DNA of 43,954 bases, taken from positions 1-43,954 of the forward strand of contig UQIT01000017.1 of assembly GCA_900541175.1 (NCBI GenBank), given 5' to 3'. Both the position numbers and the translations under genes were made by a program. The notes below the pieces were generated by a model. That model did not search any database, had not been told where the DNA came from, and was given only the letters and a program-made list of their open reading frames with translations. This stretch comes from an uncultured Collinsella sp. (GTDB lineage Bacteria > Actinomycetota > Coriobacteriia > Coriobacteriales > Coriobacteriaceae). Shown here in pieces: positions 32,419 through 43,344 of this stretch (position 1 is its first letter; each line of letters starts with the position of its first letter).

Positions 32419-33450
32419 CTACACCCGCTCTGCGATCTCGTGGATGAGGTAGTCGGTCTTTTCCCAGCCCAGGCACGGATCGGTGATCGACTTGCCAAAG
32501 ACGCCGCCATCGACCGGCTGGTTGCCGTCCTCAAGGTAGGACTCGATCATAAAGCCCTTGACCAGCTTGGAGATGGACTCGTTGCGGCGGCAGCTGTCGA
32601 GCACCTCCTTGCAAATGCGGTACTGCTCCAGCGGGCGCTTGCCCGAGTTGTCGTGGTTGCAGTCGATGATCGCTGCGGGATTGGCATAGCCGGCGTGCTC
32701 GGTGTAGCGTTCGGCCAGGCGCTCCAGGTGCTCGTAGTGGTAATTGGGGTAGGTGCGCCCATCGAGACCGATGTAGCCACGCATAACGGCGTGCGCGAGC
32801 GGATTGCCGTCGCACTCGACCTCCCAGTTGCGGAAGATGAAGCTCTGGTGCGCCTGCGCGGCGTAAATGGAGTTGAGCATAACGGTGGTAGAGCCGGCAG
32901 TGGGATTCTTCATGCCGACGGGTACCGAAATGCCGCTCGACACCAGACGGTGCTCCTGGTTCTCGACCGAGCGTGCGCCCACGGCAACATAGCTCAGCAG
33001 GTCAACGAGGTATTGGTAGTTGGAGGGATAGAGCATCTCGTCGGCGGTGAAGAAGCCCGTTTCCTCAATAACGCGCAGGTGCATATGGCGGATTGCCTTG
33101 ACGCCCTCGAGCAGGTCATCGGGAGCCTCGGGATTGGGGTTGTGCAGAAGACCCTTGTAACCGGTGCCCTTGGTGCGCGGCTTATTGGTGTAGACGCGCG
33201 GAATGATGATGAGCTTGTCCTTGACCTCCTCGGCGGTCTTGGCCAGTCGGTTCATGTATTCAAGTACCGAGTCCTCGCGGTCGGCAGAGCACGGGCCGAT
33301 GATGAGCACCTTGCGTGCGTCCTCGCCGGTAAAGACTTTGGTGACCTCGGCGTCAAATGCCTGCTTTTTGGCGGTAAGCTCGGCAGAAAGCGGCATTTCC
33401 TCGCGGATCTCCATGGGGATCGGCAACTTGCGTTTGAATTCCATGGCCAT
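32419..33450 (-). CDS. 3-deoxy-7-phosphoheptulonate synthase (DAHP synthase, class I)
   Basis: First enzyme of the shikimate pathway, condensing phosphoenolpyruvate and erythrose-4-phosphate. The 343-residue product has the AroFGH-type motifs: LIIGPCSADREDS, RVYTNKPRTKGTGYKGL, SSGISVPVGMKNPTAGST, AAIIDCNHDNSGKRP (metal-binding His/Asp) and GVFGKSITDPCLGWEKT. GAGGAGG precedes the ATG at 33450. No regulatory chorismate mutase domain is fused. It stands alone and ends exactly at structured element C. Confidence 0.95.
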   Translation of the reverse strand: MAMEFKRKLPIPMEIREEMPLSAELTAKKQAFDAEVTKVFTGEDARKVLIIGPCSADREDSVLEYMNRLAKTAEEVKDKLIIIPRVYTNKPRTKGTGYKGLLHNPNPEAPDDLLEGVKAIRHMHLRVIEETGFFTADEMLYPSNYQYLVDLLSYVAVGARSVENQEHRLVSSGISVPVGMKNPTAGSTTVMLNSIYAAQAHQSFIFRNWEVECDGNPLAHAVMRGYIGLDGRTYPNYHYEHLERLAERYTEHAGYANPAAIIDCNHDNSGKRPLEQYRICKEVLDSCRRNESISKLVKGFMIESYLEDGNQPVDGGVFGKSITDPCLGWEKTDYLIHEIAERV

Positions 33451-33544
33451 AGGGGCCTCCTCAATCTATAGAAAGAGCAATAAGCGTATTGTCGAATGCT
33501 CGGCATTATCCGCTGTCGCACGCTAAAGTGCAAGTCCTTGTTAC

Positions 33545-33600
33545 CCCGAAACCTACCAAAAAGGGACAGGTTTATTTTGGTCGGTTTTATCTGGGAAAAT
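33545..33600 (-). repeat. Dispersed intergenic repeat, copy 3
   Basis: ACCTACCAAAAAGGGACAGG followed by TTTATTTTGGTCGGTTTTAT and CTGGGAAAATGTCGGC is the reverse complement of the repeat at 30392-30450 and 28088-28140. It also folds on itself (ACCAAAA/TTTTGGT). Confidence 0.65.
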
Positions 33601-33668
33601 GTCGGCACTCGCCGGAAGGGGAGGGTCGGCGTACGGCACGCTGGAGCAAGTTGGATCTTCTGCGGCAT

Positions 33669-33908
33669 ACCCCGTGGGCAAAAAATGGCAAATATGAGTA
33701 CTGGTACTGGCGTAGTATCATATCGAGCTTACAAGATAATAGACACTACAGTAAATATGTTCATTAACGTTGGCACACAGAAGCATACTGACGGGCGTTT
33801 TGATTAATTTGAAGGCGTATAGAAGCCGCAAAAAGGTCATTTGAGGCGGTTTTGGCTGCTACTAAAAATGTAACAGTACTCATATTTGACCTTTTTTGGC
33901 CACAGGGT
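33669..33908. mobile_element. MITE-like element with about 35-bp terminal inverted repeats
   Basis: The arms 33669-33703 and 33874-33908 are complementary at 31 of 35 positions (27 of 30 in the inner part). They begin ACCCYGTGG and include CAAATATGAGTACTG. The 240-bp unit is AT-rich against a GC-rich genome and has no reading frame for a transposase. It sits in the 580-nt gap between aroG and the ABC exporter. I saw no clear target-site duplication. A non-autonomous transposable element is the best reading. Confidence 0.6.
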
Positions 33909-33962
33909 CCGGAAGGGGCTGTCAATCGGGTCCCAAGAGAGCTAATTCGAGGGCCGCAGAGC

Positions 33963-33998
33963 AAAAAAACGGGGACGCAGATTGTCCTGCGTCCCCGT
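33963..33998 (-). terminator. Intrinsic terminator of the marR-ABC exporter operon
   Basis: ACGGGGACGCAG (33969-33980) pairs with CTGCGTCCCCGT (33987-33998). On the minus strand it is followed by seven T (33963-33969). Confidence 0.88.
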
Positions 33999-34030
33999 TC
34001 TCGGGCGTTATTCGTTCCTTGCGACAGAAT

Positions 34031-35887
34031 TTACGCCGCCTCGTCGAACTGCGAGTTGTACAGGTCGGCGTAGAAGCCGCCCTGGGCGAGCAACTCGTCG
34101 TGTGTACCCTTCTCGACGATGTCGCCGTCGCGAATTACCAAGATCACGTCGGCGTTGCGGATCGTGGACAGGCGGTGCGCGATGACAAAGCTCGTGCGGC
34201 CCTGCATCAGCGCATCCATGGCGCGCTGGATGAGCTCCTCGGTGCGGGTATCGACGTTGGAGGTCGCCTCGTCCAGAATCAGCGCCGGACGGTCGGCCAA
34301 AATGGCGCGGGCGATGGTCACGAGCTGGCGCTGACCCTGCGACAGGTTAGTGCCCTCCTCGTTGATCATAAAGTCGTAGCCACCGGCGAGCGTATGGATA
34401 AAGTGGTCGCAGCGTGCGGCGCGTGCGGCGGCCTCGACCTCGGCATCGGTCGCATCGGGGCGTCCGTAGCGGATGTTCTCGCGGATGGTGCCGTTAAACA
34501 GCCAGGTGTCCTGCAGCACCATGGCAAACTCGCCGCGCAGCGCCGCGCGGTCCCAGTCGCGCACGTCGACGCCTTCGACGCGCAGCGAACCGCCGTCCAC
34601 GTCGTAAAAGCGCTGTAGCAGCTTAATGAGCGTGGTCTTGCCGGCGCCGGTGGGGCCGACGATGGCGATGGTCTGGCCGGGCTGCGCCTCGCAGCTAAAG
34701 TCGTGGATGATGGTCTTGTCGGGCGTGTAGCCAAACTTGACATGGTCGAACTCCACGTGGCCGGGGCGCTTCTCGGGAATCTGCGCGTCGGCCTTCTGCT
34801 CCTCCTCGGGCGCGGCCAGGAACTCAAACACACGCTCGGTGGCGGCGGCCATCGACTGCATCGTGTTGCTCACGTTGCCCAGCTGCTGCACCGGCTGCGT
34901 AAAGTTGCGCACGTACTGGATAAAGCTCTGGATGTCGCCGGGCGTGGCATTGCCGGTCAGCGCGAGCTGCGCGCCCACCACGACGACGCCCACGTAGCCC
35001 ATGTTGCCCACCAAGCTCATAAGCGGCATCATCAGGCCCGACAGGAACTGCGAGCGCCAGCCACTAATAAAGAGGCGGTCGTTTTGACGGTCGAACTCTT
35101 CGATCGAGGCCTCGGCGCGGTCGAACACCTGAATGACGTTCTGGCCGGCAAAGTCCTCCTCGATAATGCCGTTGACGGCGCCCAGAACCTGCTGTTGCTC
35201 GCGGAAGTACGGCTGCGAGAAGTGAATCATTACGGTCAAGATAATCGCGGCGGCCGGCAGCGTGAGCACGGTGACGCCGGTAAGCGGCAGGCTGATCGAA
35301 AGCATCATGACGAGCACGCCGATAATCTGCGTCACCGACGTGATGAGCTGCGTCACGCTCTGGTTGAGCGACTGACCCAGCGTATCGACGTCGTTGGTGA
35401 TGCGGCTGAGTACGTCTCCCTTGCTGTGGCCGTTGAAGTAACTCATCGGCACGACGGCAATCTTGGCGGCGATTTCCTTGCGCATGCGGTAGCAGATCTT
35501 TTGCGTGACGCCGGTCATGAGCCAGCCCTGGACCAGGCTGCAGACAGAGCTCGCCAGATACAGGCAGAGCAAAAAGCCGAGCGTCTTGGCGATCCAGTCA
35601 AAGTCAACGTCGCCGGTGCCGTTGACCTTGGCGACCAGGCCTTCGAACAGCTTGGTCGTAACCTGGCCGAGCACCTTGGGTCCCACAATGTTAAAGATGA
35701 CCGAGCACACGGCAAAGGCGACGGCGGCAAACACGGCAATCTTGTGCTGGCCGATATAGCCGAGCAGCTGCCTCATGGTGCCCTTAAAGTCCTTGGCCTT
35801 TTCGCCGCGACGCATGCCGCCCATGCGGCCCATGGGACCACGCTGGCGGGTGGGCTTGGGAATCTGAGTCTTGGTCTCGTCTGCCAT
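34031..35887 (-). CDS. ABC exporter subunit, catalytically complete half
   Basis: A 618-residue half-transporter: six TM helices (about 40-340), then an ATPase domain with Walker A GPTGAGKTT, signature LSQGQRQ and Walker B ALILDEATSNVD with the catalytic Glu. It overlaps the upstream ABC gene by one base (TAATG), so the two are translationally coupled and form a heterodimer of the LmrCD/TM287-288 kind. The N terminus is basic and soluble (KPTRQRGPMGRMGGMRRGEK). It is likely a drug or peptide exporter regulated by the MarR gene at the operon head. Confidence 0.92.
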   Translation of the reverse strand: MADETKTQIPKPTRQRGPMGRMGGMRRGEKAKDFKGTMRQLLGYIGQHKIAVFAAVAFAVCSVIFNIVGPKVLGQVTTKLFEGLVAKVNGTGDVDFDWIAKTLGFLLCLYLASSVCSLVQGWLMTGVTQKICYRMRKEIAAKIAVVPMSYFNGHSKGDVLSRITNDVDTLGQSLNQSVTQLITSVTQIIGVLVMMLSISLPLTGVTVLTLPAAAIILTVMIHFSQPYFREQQQVLGAVNGIIEEDFAGQNVIQVFDRAEASIEEFDRQNDRLFISGWRSQFLSGLMMPLMSLVGNMGYVGVVVVGAQLALTGNATPGDIQSFIQYVRNFTQPVQQLGNVSNTMQSMAAATERVFEFLAAPEEEQKADAQIPEKRPGHVEFDHVKFGYTPDKTIIHDFSCEAQPGQTIAIVGPTGAGKTTLIKLLQRFYDVDGGSLRVEGVDVRDWDRAALRGEFAMVLQDTWLFNGTIRENIRYGRPDATDAEVEAAARAARCDHFIHTLAGGYDFMINEEGTNLSQGQRQLVTIARAILADRPALILDEATSNVDTRTEELIQRAMDALMQGRTSFVIAHRLSTIRNADVILVIRDGDIVEKGTHDELLAQGGFYADLYNSQFDEAA

Positions 35888-38253
35888 TAGCGCTTGCCTC
35901 CTTCCATAACGGCTGCAATTTCTTCTTGGGTAAGCCCCAGCTCCTCGGCGGAAAGCTGCGACTGTGCGATCTCCAGGTACGCCGGGCAGCTGTGCAGCAG
36001 CTCCTCGTGCGTACCGGTGCCCACCACGTGGCCGTCGTCGAGCACAATGATCTGGTCGGCGTGCATGATGGTCGCGATGCGCTGGGCTACGACCACGAGT
36101 GCGGCGTCGGTAACGTTTTTTGCCAGCTCCTCGCGCAGGCGCGCGTCGGTCTTGTAGTCGAGGGCGCTAAACGAGTCATCGAACACCACGACCTCGGGCT
36201 TTTTGGCCAATGCGCGGGCGATGGCCAGGCGTTGGCGCTGACCGCCCGAGACATTGGAGCCGCCCTGGCTGATGGGGGAGTCGTAGCCGCCCTCGCGCTC
36301 GGCGATAAAGTCTTCCGCCTGGGCGACGCGTGCTGCCTGGCGCATATCCTCGTCACTCACCATGTCGCCGGCAAACTTGAGGTTGCTCTCGACGGTACCC
36401 GAGAACAGACGACCCTGCTGCGGAATATAACCGATGCGGCGGCGCAGCTCGGAAAGGGTCATGTCGCGCACGTCGATGCCGTCGAGCGAAATGCTGCCGC
36501 CCGTGACGTCGTACAGGCGCGGAATCAGCTGCACGAGCGTGGACTTGCCCGAGCCCGTGGAACCAATGATGCCGAGCATCTGGCCGGCGTGCGTGGTGAA
36601 GTTTACGCCGCTAATGACGTCGGCGCGGGCATCGGGATACTGGAAGCTCACGTCACGGAAGGTGAGCTCGCCGCGCGGCGCGCTGGCAGCGGGCAGTTTG
36701 GGCGAGGCAGGGTCGTTGATGCTCGTGGGGCAGGTGATGACCTCATCTACGCGCTCGGCTGCGACCTCGGCACGGGGCAGGATGACCGAAACCATGGTGA
36801 GGATCATAAACGCCATGACGATCTGCATAGTGTAGGAGATGAACGCCATCATGTTGCCGACCTGCATCACGCCGTCGGACACGCCCTGCGCGCCAAACCA
36901 GACGATAAGCACGGTGATGCAGTTCATGACGAGCATCATGAGCGGCATCATAAAGCTCATGGCGCGGTTGGTGTAGAGCTGCGTGGTCATCAGGTCGAGC
37001 GAAGCCTTGTCAAAACGCTCGAGCTCATGCTCCTCACGGTTGAACGAGCGGATGGGCATAAGGCCGTCGAGCAGCTCGCGGGCGGTAAGGTTCACGCGGT
37101 CCACAAAGCTCTGCATCTTTTTGAACTTGGGCATGGTGAGGCCCATGAGCACGCCGACAACGGCCGAAACCGCGATGATGGCCACGGCGATGGTCCACTC
37201 CAGGCCGGTGTGGTTGGCCAGGACGCGCATGACGGCGACGATGCCCATGACGGGGGCCATCAGGCACATGCGGATAAACAGGGTTGCGGCCATCTGGATC
37301 TGCTGAATGTCGTTGGTGCAGCGGGTGATGAGCGAGGCCTGGCTAAACTTGCCCACCTCGGCCGGCGAGAAGTGCATAACCTTGTTGAAGGTCTCGCGGC
37401 GCAGGTCGCGGGCGATGGAGCAGGCGGTGCGCGAAGCCACGGCACCGGTCAGGATGGTGGCGACGAGCGACACCAGGCACAGACCAAACATCGTGGTCGC
37501 CATGCGGCCCAGGTAGGCGTTCTGCACGTCGGCGGGGTCGATGCCCTGCGCCTTGTACTCGTCTTGCACATAGCTCACGGCGCGTTGGGTCACGATGGAG
37601 CCCGACATGGAGCCCATTTTGTCTGCCATATCGTTGGCGCCCTCGACGAGCTTGCCCTGGTCGATTAGGCCGCCTTCAACGCCTAGACGCAGGCTCTTCA
37701 TGGTGATCTTGCCACCGTCGGCATCAATCTGTTTTTGCATGTTCTGCGCCGCAGCGGCCTTCTGCTGCATCTCGGCGAGTTGCTCGGGCGTCATCGCCGC
37801 CATCTGCTCGGGCGTGGGCATGGCCTGGGCGCCGCTGTTGTCTTTTTCACCGGACGTGCCCATCATGTCGCCCATGGAGTTGGCGTCAATACCCTGGTTG
37901 AACGAAAGGACGACAGTCTCGGGTAGGCTCATGATGTCGGCAATCTTGCCGCCGTCGGCACGCTCCTCCTCGGTGCCCTTGTACGTTCGAATGCCGTTAT
38001 TGTCCGCCTTGCTAAACACGGCCTCCACAGCCTTGGCGTCCTTGGAGCTCATGAAGAGTTCGAGGTCGTCGAGCGATTCGGCGCGAATGGTGTCGGGCAC
38101 GGGCGAGGCGATGCCGCCTTGCTGCACGCCCACGTCGACGATGTCGCTCATATAGGTAGGCAGCGCCAGATCGGCGTTGCAGCTGATTACGATAAGTACG
38201 ATAGCTGCGAACAGTGCCAGGATATGTTTTTTAAAGAGCTTGAGAATCCTCAC
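35887..38253 (-). CDS. ABC exporter subunit with degenerate ATP site and large external insert
   Basis: A 788-residue half-transporter. TM1 lies at about 8-30, and an extracytoplasmic insertion of about 230 residues precedes TM2. The insertion has a Met/Gln/Ala-rich stretch (PTPEQMAAMTPEQLAEMQQK). The remaining TM helices and an ATPase domain follow. Walker A is GSTGSGKST, the signature VSGGQRQR, and Walker B ends VVFDDSFSALD, with Asp in place of the catalytic Glu, as in the degenerate site of heterodimeric exporters. The start is GTG at 38253, overlapping the marR stop and preceded by AAAGGAG; the longer upstream frame is not coding. Confidence 0.9.
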   Translation of the reverse strand: MRILKLFKKHILALFAAIVLIVISCNADLALPTYMSDIVDVGVQQGGIASPVPDTIRAESLDDLELFMSSKDAKAVEAVFSKADNNGIRTYKGTEEERADGGKIADIMSLPETVVLSFNQGIDANSMGDMMGTSGEKDNSGAQAMPTPEQMAAMTPEQLAEMQQKAAAAQNMQKQIDADGGKITMKSLRLGVEGGLIDQGKLVEGANDMADKMGSMSGSIVTQRAVSYVQDEYKAQGIDPADVQNAYLGRMATTMFGLCLVSLVATILTGAVASRTACSIARDLRRETFNKVMHFSPAEVGKFSQASLITRCTNDIQQIQMAATLFIRMCLMAPVMGIVAVMRVLANHTGLEWTIAVAIIAVSAVVGVLMGLTMPKFKKMQSFVDRVNLTARELLDGLMPIRSFNREEHELERFDKASLDLMTTQLYTNRAMSFMMPLMMLVMNCITVLIVWFGAQGVSDGVMQVGNMMAFISYTMQIVMAFMILTMVSVILPRAEVAAERVDEVITCPTSINDPASPKLPAASAPRGELTFRDVSFQYPDARADVISGVNFTTHAGQMLGIIGSTGSGKSTLVQLIPRLYDVTGGSISLDGIDVRDMTLSELRRRIGYIPQQGRLFSGTVESNLKFAGDMVSDEDMRQAARVAQAEDFIAEREGGYDSPISQGGSNVSGGQRQRLAIARALAKKPEVVVFDDSFSALDYKTDARLREELAKNVTDAALVVVAQRIATIMHADQIIVLDDGHVVGTGTHEELLHSCPAYLEIAQSQLSAEELGLTQEEIAAVMEGGKR

Positions 38254-38699
38254 TCGGCATCTCTCCTTTCTTGATTGCGGTCGATAATTTCGTTGGCACG
38301 TCTTAGAAGGCGCACCATCTCCTGGGTATCTGTTTCGCCGAGCTGCTCGAGGAAGGCCGCGGTGCGGTCCTCGAATTCCCGGCGTTTGATTTCGATGACC
38401 TGGAATCCCTTGTCGGTCACCGTGACGTGTACGCGACGACGGTCGGTCTTTGAGTGCTCGCGCTCGACCCAACCCTTGGCCTCGAGGGCGCGCAGGATAT
38501 TGGCGATACGGGCGCTCGAGACCCAGGCACGATCGGCGAGTTCGCTCGGCGTGAGCGAGCCGCCGGCGCGCATGAGGGCGCGCATGACGGCCATCTCGCC
38601 ACCCAGAGCCTGGTCGGCAAAGCGCGAAACGCGCTGGTGCATGCTGCCAAACTCGGTAAAGAGCTGACGCCCAAGCTCATGGAAATCGGTATCTTCCAC
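38250..38699 (-). CDS. MarR-family regulator
   Basis: A 149-residue dimeric repressor with the winged HTH (SLTPSELADRAWVSSARIAN, then ILRALEAKGWVEREHSKTDR and the wing RRVHVTVTDKG). The start is GTG at 38699. Its end overlaps the ABC gene start (GTGA), so it heads the exporter operon and probably represses it until a toxic ligand binds. A dyad covers its start codon (38697-38733). Confidence 0.9.
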   Translation of the reverse strand: MEDTDFHELGRQLFTEFGSMHQRVSRFADQALGGEMAVMRALMRAGGSLTPSELADRAWVSSARIANILRALEAKGWVEREHSKTDRRRVHVTVTDKGFQVIEIKRREFEDRTAAFLEQLGETDTQEMVRLLRRANEIIDRNQERRDAE

Positions 38700-38733
38700 C
38701 GAAAACCCCTAACACTAGAAACTATTTTCGGTG
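38697..38733. promoter_or_regulatory. Dyad at the marR start (candidate operator or RNA hairpin)
   Basis: CACCGAAAA (38697-38705) and TTTTCGGTG (38725-38733) form a perfect 9-bp inverted repeat that includes the GTG start codon. It may be the MarR autoregulatory operator, or in RNA may mask the start. Confidence 0.5.
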
Positions 38734-38947
38734 AAAGATGATACCCGCGTATTCGGGTCTCATGCAGTGGGCAATATAAAGAGCGCATAAAGAGTAAAAA
38801 ATTCAATCGCTGAAGCGTTTCAAAGAACTATTATGCCCGCGGTTAGGCGAGGGGTTGTCACCACCATGACGACTGGGACTCATTTATCGCCACGTGCGAT
38901 GCTCCAACTTCCCGCAAGGAGACACCTGAATCAAGGGGGTTGGAGTC

Positions 38948-39697
38948 ATGGCATTTGACTTCACGGGCAAAACCGCGATCGTTACCGGCGGCACTCAGGG
39001 CATTGGCCTCGAGATTGCCAAGGGCATCGTTGCGGGCGGCGGACACGTCGCGCTCATCGCAAGGAACGCTGCTAAGGGCGAGGCCGCGGTGGCCGAGCTT
39101 GGCGAGGGCAACAAGTTCTATCAGCTCGATGTCGCCGATGCACCCAAGGCGCGCGAGACCGTCGAGCAGATTTTTACGGACCTGCCGCAAACCAACATCC
39201 TGATCAACTGCGCTGGCGTCATCAGCACCAAGAAGTTCGACGAGATCGATGACACCGAGTGGCGTCGCACCATCGACATCAACCTCAACGGTACCTTCAC
39301 TATGATGAACGCCGTGTACCCGCACTTTAAGGCGGCCCATGCCGGCACTATCGTCAACGTGAGCTCTGTCGCTGGCAAGATCGGTGGCGGCCTGCTCGGC
39401 ACCGCGGCCTACGCGAGCTCTAAGGCCGGTGTCAACGGCCTGACCAAGGCAGTCGCCAAGGAAGGCGGCAAGTTTGGCGTCCGCTGTAACGCCGTGTGCC
39501 CGTCACTTACCCTTACCGATATGACTTCGATTCTCTCTGACGAGAACTCTCAGCGCATCATCAACGGTATCCCTCTGGGCCGCGCCGCCCAGGCCAGCGA
39601 GCCTGCGCAGATGGTGCTGTTCTTCGCTTCCGACCTCGCCAGCTTCGTGAACGGCGAGATCGGTGACTGCGACGGTGGCATCGTTCTGGACGGGTAA
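38948..39697 (+). CDS. Short-chain dehydrogenase/reductase (SDR)
   Basis: A 249-residue NAD(P)-dependent oxidoreductase. The Rossmann motif is TGGTQGIGLE near residue 14, followed by LINCAGV, the catalytic Ser in NVSSVAG, and Tyr-Lys in AAYASSKAG. Length and motifs fit classical SDRs such as FabG, KduD and gluconate 5-dehydrogenase. The next gene is a KdgT-type permease, so a keto-deoxysugar acid dehydrogenase is more likely than fatty-acid FabG. AAGGGGG lies upstream of the ATG at 38948. The substrate is not proven. Confidence 0.9.
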   Translation: MAFDFTGKTAIVTGGTQGIGLEIAKGIVAGGGHVALIARNAAKGEAAVAELGEGNKFYQLDVADAPKARETVEQIFTDLPQTNILINCAGVISTKKFDEIDDTEWRRTIDINLNGTFTMMNAVYPHFKAAHAGTIVNVSSVAGKIGGGLLGTAAYASSKAGVNGLTKAVAKEGGKFGVRCNAVCPSLTLTDMTSILSDENSQRIINGIPLGRAAQASEPAQMVLFFASDLASFVNGEIGDCDGGIVLDG

Positions 39698-39716
39698 TAC
39701 TCCGCGACGATTATTC

Positions 39717-39753
39717 GGCGACGGCTCCTGCGACTCGGGACCGTCGCCTTCTT
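39717..39753 (+). terminator. Hairpin between SDR and permease genes
   Basis: GGCGACGG (39717-39724) pairs with CCGTCGCC (39741-39748), followed by a short TTCTTTC. It is a likely terminator, so the permease may have its own promoter. Confidence 0.6.
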
Positions 39754-39805
39754 TCTGATATAGGCGCATGCGGCTACGATTCGCATGCATCCAAAGGAGA
39801 TATAT

Positions 39806-40825
39806 ATGAGTGAATCGGCTGCGGTGGAGGCGCCGGCGGCAAAGGAGCCGTTCTTTAAGATGTCCTCCATCCCGGGCGCCAATATCTTGGTGCCGCTTCT
39901 GTTGGGCTGTCTGCTCAACACGCTATTCCCCGACCTGTTCAAAACGCTCGGCAGCTTTACGCTTGGCATGACCCAGCAGGGCGCTGGCCCGCTCGTGGGC
40001 GCTTTTTTGCTCATCGTCGGTACGACGATTTCGTTTAAGAGCGCTCCTGCCGCCGCTGCCCGCGGCGCCATCATCATCGCCGTCAAGCAGATCGTGGTCG
40101 TTGCCATGTCGCTGCTCATCCTTTATGTGTTCAACGACAACTTGTTTGGCATCTCTGCCATGGTGATGCTGGCGGCTTGCACCGGCGCCAACAACGCTAT
40201 GTACGCTGGGCTGATGGGTACCATGGGCAACGAGGCTGAGCGTGGCGCTGTCGCCATCACCACGCTGGTTGTCGGCCCTCCGGTCACGATGATCGTGCTC
40301 GGCGCTGCCGGCCAGGCCCCGATCGGCTGGTCGCTCGTGGGTGCCATTCTGCCGATCGTCGTCGGCATTATTCTGGGTAACCTGTTCCCCAGCTTTAAGA
40401 AGATGATGGCACCGGCACTTTCCGCCATCATCGTGCTCGTCTTCTTTGCCATGGGCTCGACCATGACCTTTGGCCAGCTCATTAATGGCGGTCTCCCCGG
40501 TATTCTGCTCGGCGTGATCTGCTCGGTGGTCTTTGCAATTCCCGTTATCGCGGTCGATAAGCTCACGGGCGGTACGGGTGTCGCAGGTGCGGCCATTTCG
40601 AGCTGCGCCGGCGCCAATGTGGCCACGCCTGCTGCCATGGCAAGCGTCAACGAGGCCTTGTACGGCGGTGCGGTGCTCGCGACGGCCACGGCACAGGTTG
40701 CTGCCTGCGCAATCGTGACGGCTATTTTGACCCCGCTGGTCACCAGCTGGTGCTACAAGCATTTTGAGGGCCAGGGCAACGGCGATAGCAAGGCAACGAC
40801 CGACAAGGCCGCCGCAGCCGCCTAA
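39806..40825 (+). CDS. 2-keto-3-deoxygluconate permease (KdgT family)
   Basis: A 339-residue membrane carrier of about 10 TM helices in the KDGT family, which imports 2-keto-3-deoxygluconate by proton symport. Recognisable segments are IPGANILVPLLLGCLLNTLF, LVGAFLLIVGTTISFKSAP, MVMLAACTGANNAMYAGLMG and ISSCAGANVATPAAMASVN. AAAGGAG precedes the ATG at 39806. The C-terminal tail is Ala/Lys-rich. With the SDR upstream it suggests use of pectin- or uronate-derived acids, but no kdgK or kdgA gene is in view. Confidence 0.88.
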   Translation: MSESAAVEAPAAKEPFFKMSSIPGANILVPLLLGCLLNTLFPDLFKTLGSFTLGMTQQGAGPLVGAFLLIVGTTISFKSAPAAAARGAIIIAVKQIVVVAMSLLILYVFNDNLFGISAMVMLAACTGANNAMYAGLMGTMGNEAERGAVAITTLVVGPPVTMIVLGAAGQAPIGWSLVGAILPIVVGIILGNLFPSFKKMMAPALSAIIVLVFFAMGSTMTFGQLINGGLPGILLGVICSVVFAIPVIAVDKLTGGTGVAGAAISSCAGANVATPAAMASVNEALYGGAVLATATAQVAACAIVTAILTPLVTSWCYKHFEGQGNGDSKATTDKAAAAA

Positions 40826-40863
40826 TGCCAAGCGGCAATCAAAGCTAAAAACTAGCTACGCCA

Positions 40864-40897
40864 CAGGGCGGCCACGGGGGATCCCGTGGCCGCCCTG
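40864..40897 (+). terminator. Strong hairpin after the KdgT gene
   Basis: A perfect 14-bp stem CAGGGCGGCCACGG (40864-40877) / CCGTGGCCGCCCTG (40884-40897), followed only by CAGTTTCTG. Confidence 0.7.
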
Positions 40898-41291
40898 CAG
40901 TTTCTGTAGGGTCTCTGGGGCACTTTATCCTGCTAAAGCTGGCATAACAGCTAGAGTGAACGTCGTACAAAGGCAAGGAAAAATACCAAACAAATCGGTG
41001 AACGGTAGTTGTTCGCGCTCGCATTTCCTGCGGATTTGTTAAAAACGTCCTAATGGTAGAAAAAAAGGAACATATAACAGCACTGATGAAGGGGGTGGCT
41101 ATGTTATCCTTCTCAAACGGGTGAAATCTTGGGTTTTGGGTTGTAGTTCCAAGGTGGACAAACGTTTTTCCTGCACCAACGTGTGGTGAAGAACGGAAGA
41201 AGCCGGTAGTGCAAGCCGAAAATTCAAGAATTCAATAAGCAGCGGTGTGAGAGAGCGCCGCATTACACGTAACTAGGAGCGTGGTTACACA
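40898..41291 (+). other. Gene-free upstream region of pyruvate formate-lyase
   Basis: No coding frame is supported here. The stretch 41035-41115 is AT-rich (TTGTTAAAAACGTCC, then CATATAACAG) and is the probable promoter zone. GTAACTAGGAGCG near the start supplies a ribosome site with long spacing. I found no clear Rex or Fnr site by eye. Confidence 0.4.
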
Positions 41292-43343
<2,052 letters not shown>

Positions 43344-43344
43344 C

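Noticed and set aside
34703..35890. 395-codon frame antisense to the ABC exporter gene
   Set aside because: Rich in His, Ala and Asp, as typical antisense frames of GC-rich genes are; the ABC motifs are on the other strand.
38254..38472. N-terminal extension of the large ABC gene
   Set aside because: It lies inside the marR gene and is basic, low-complexity sequence; GTG at 38253 overlaps the marR stop and begins at TM1.
40898..41291. Rex or Fnr operator upstream of pflB
   Set aside because: Partial matches such as TTGTTAAAAACG lack the symmetric second half; not reported as a site.
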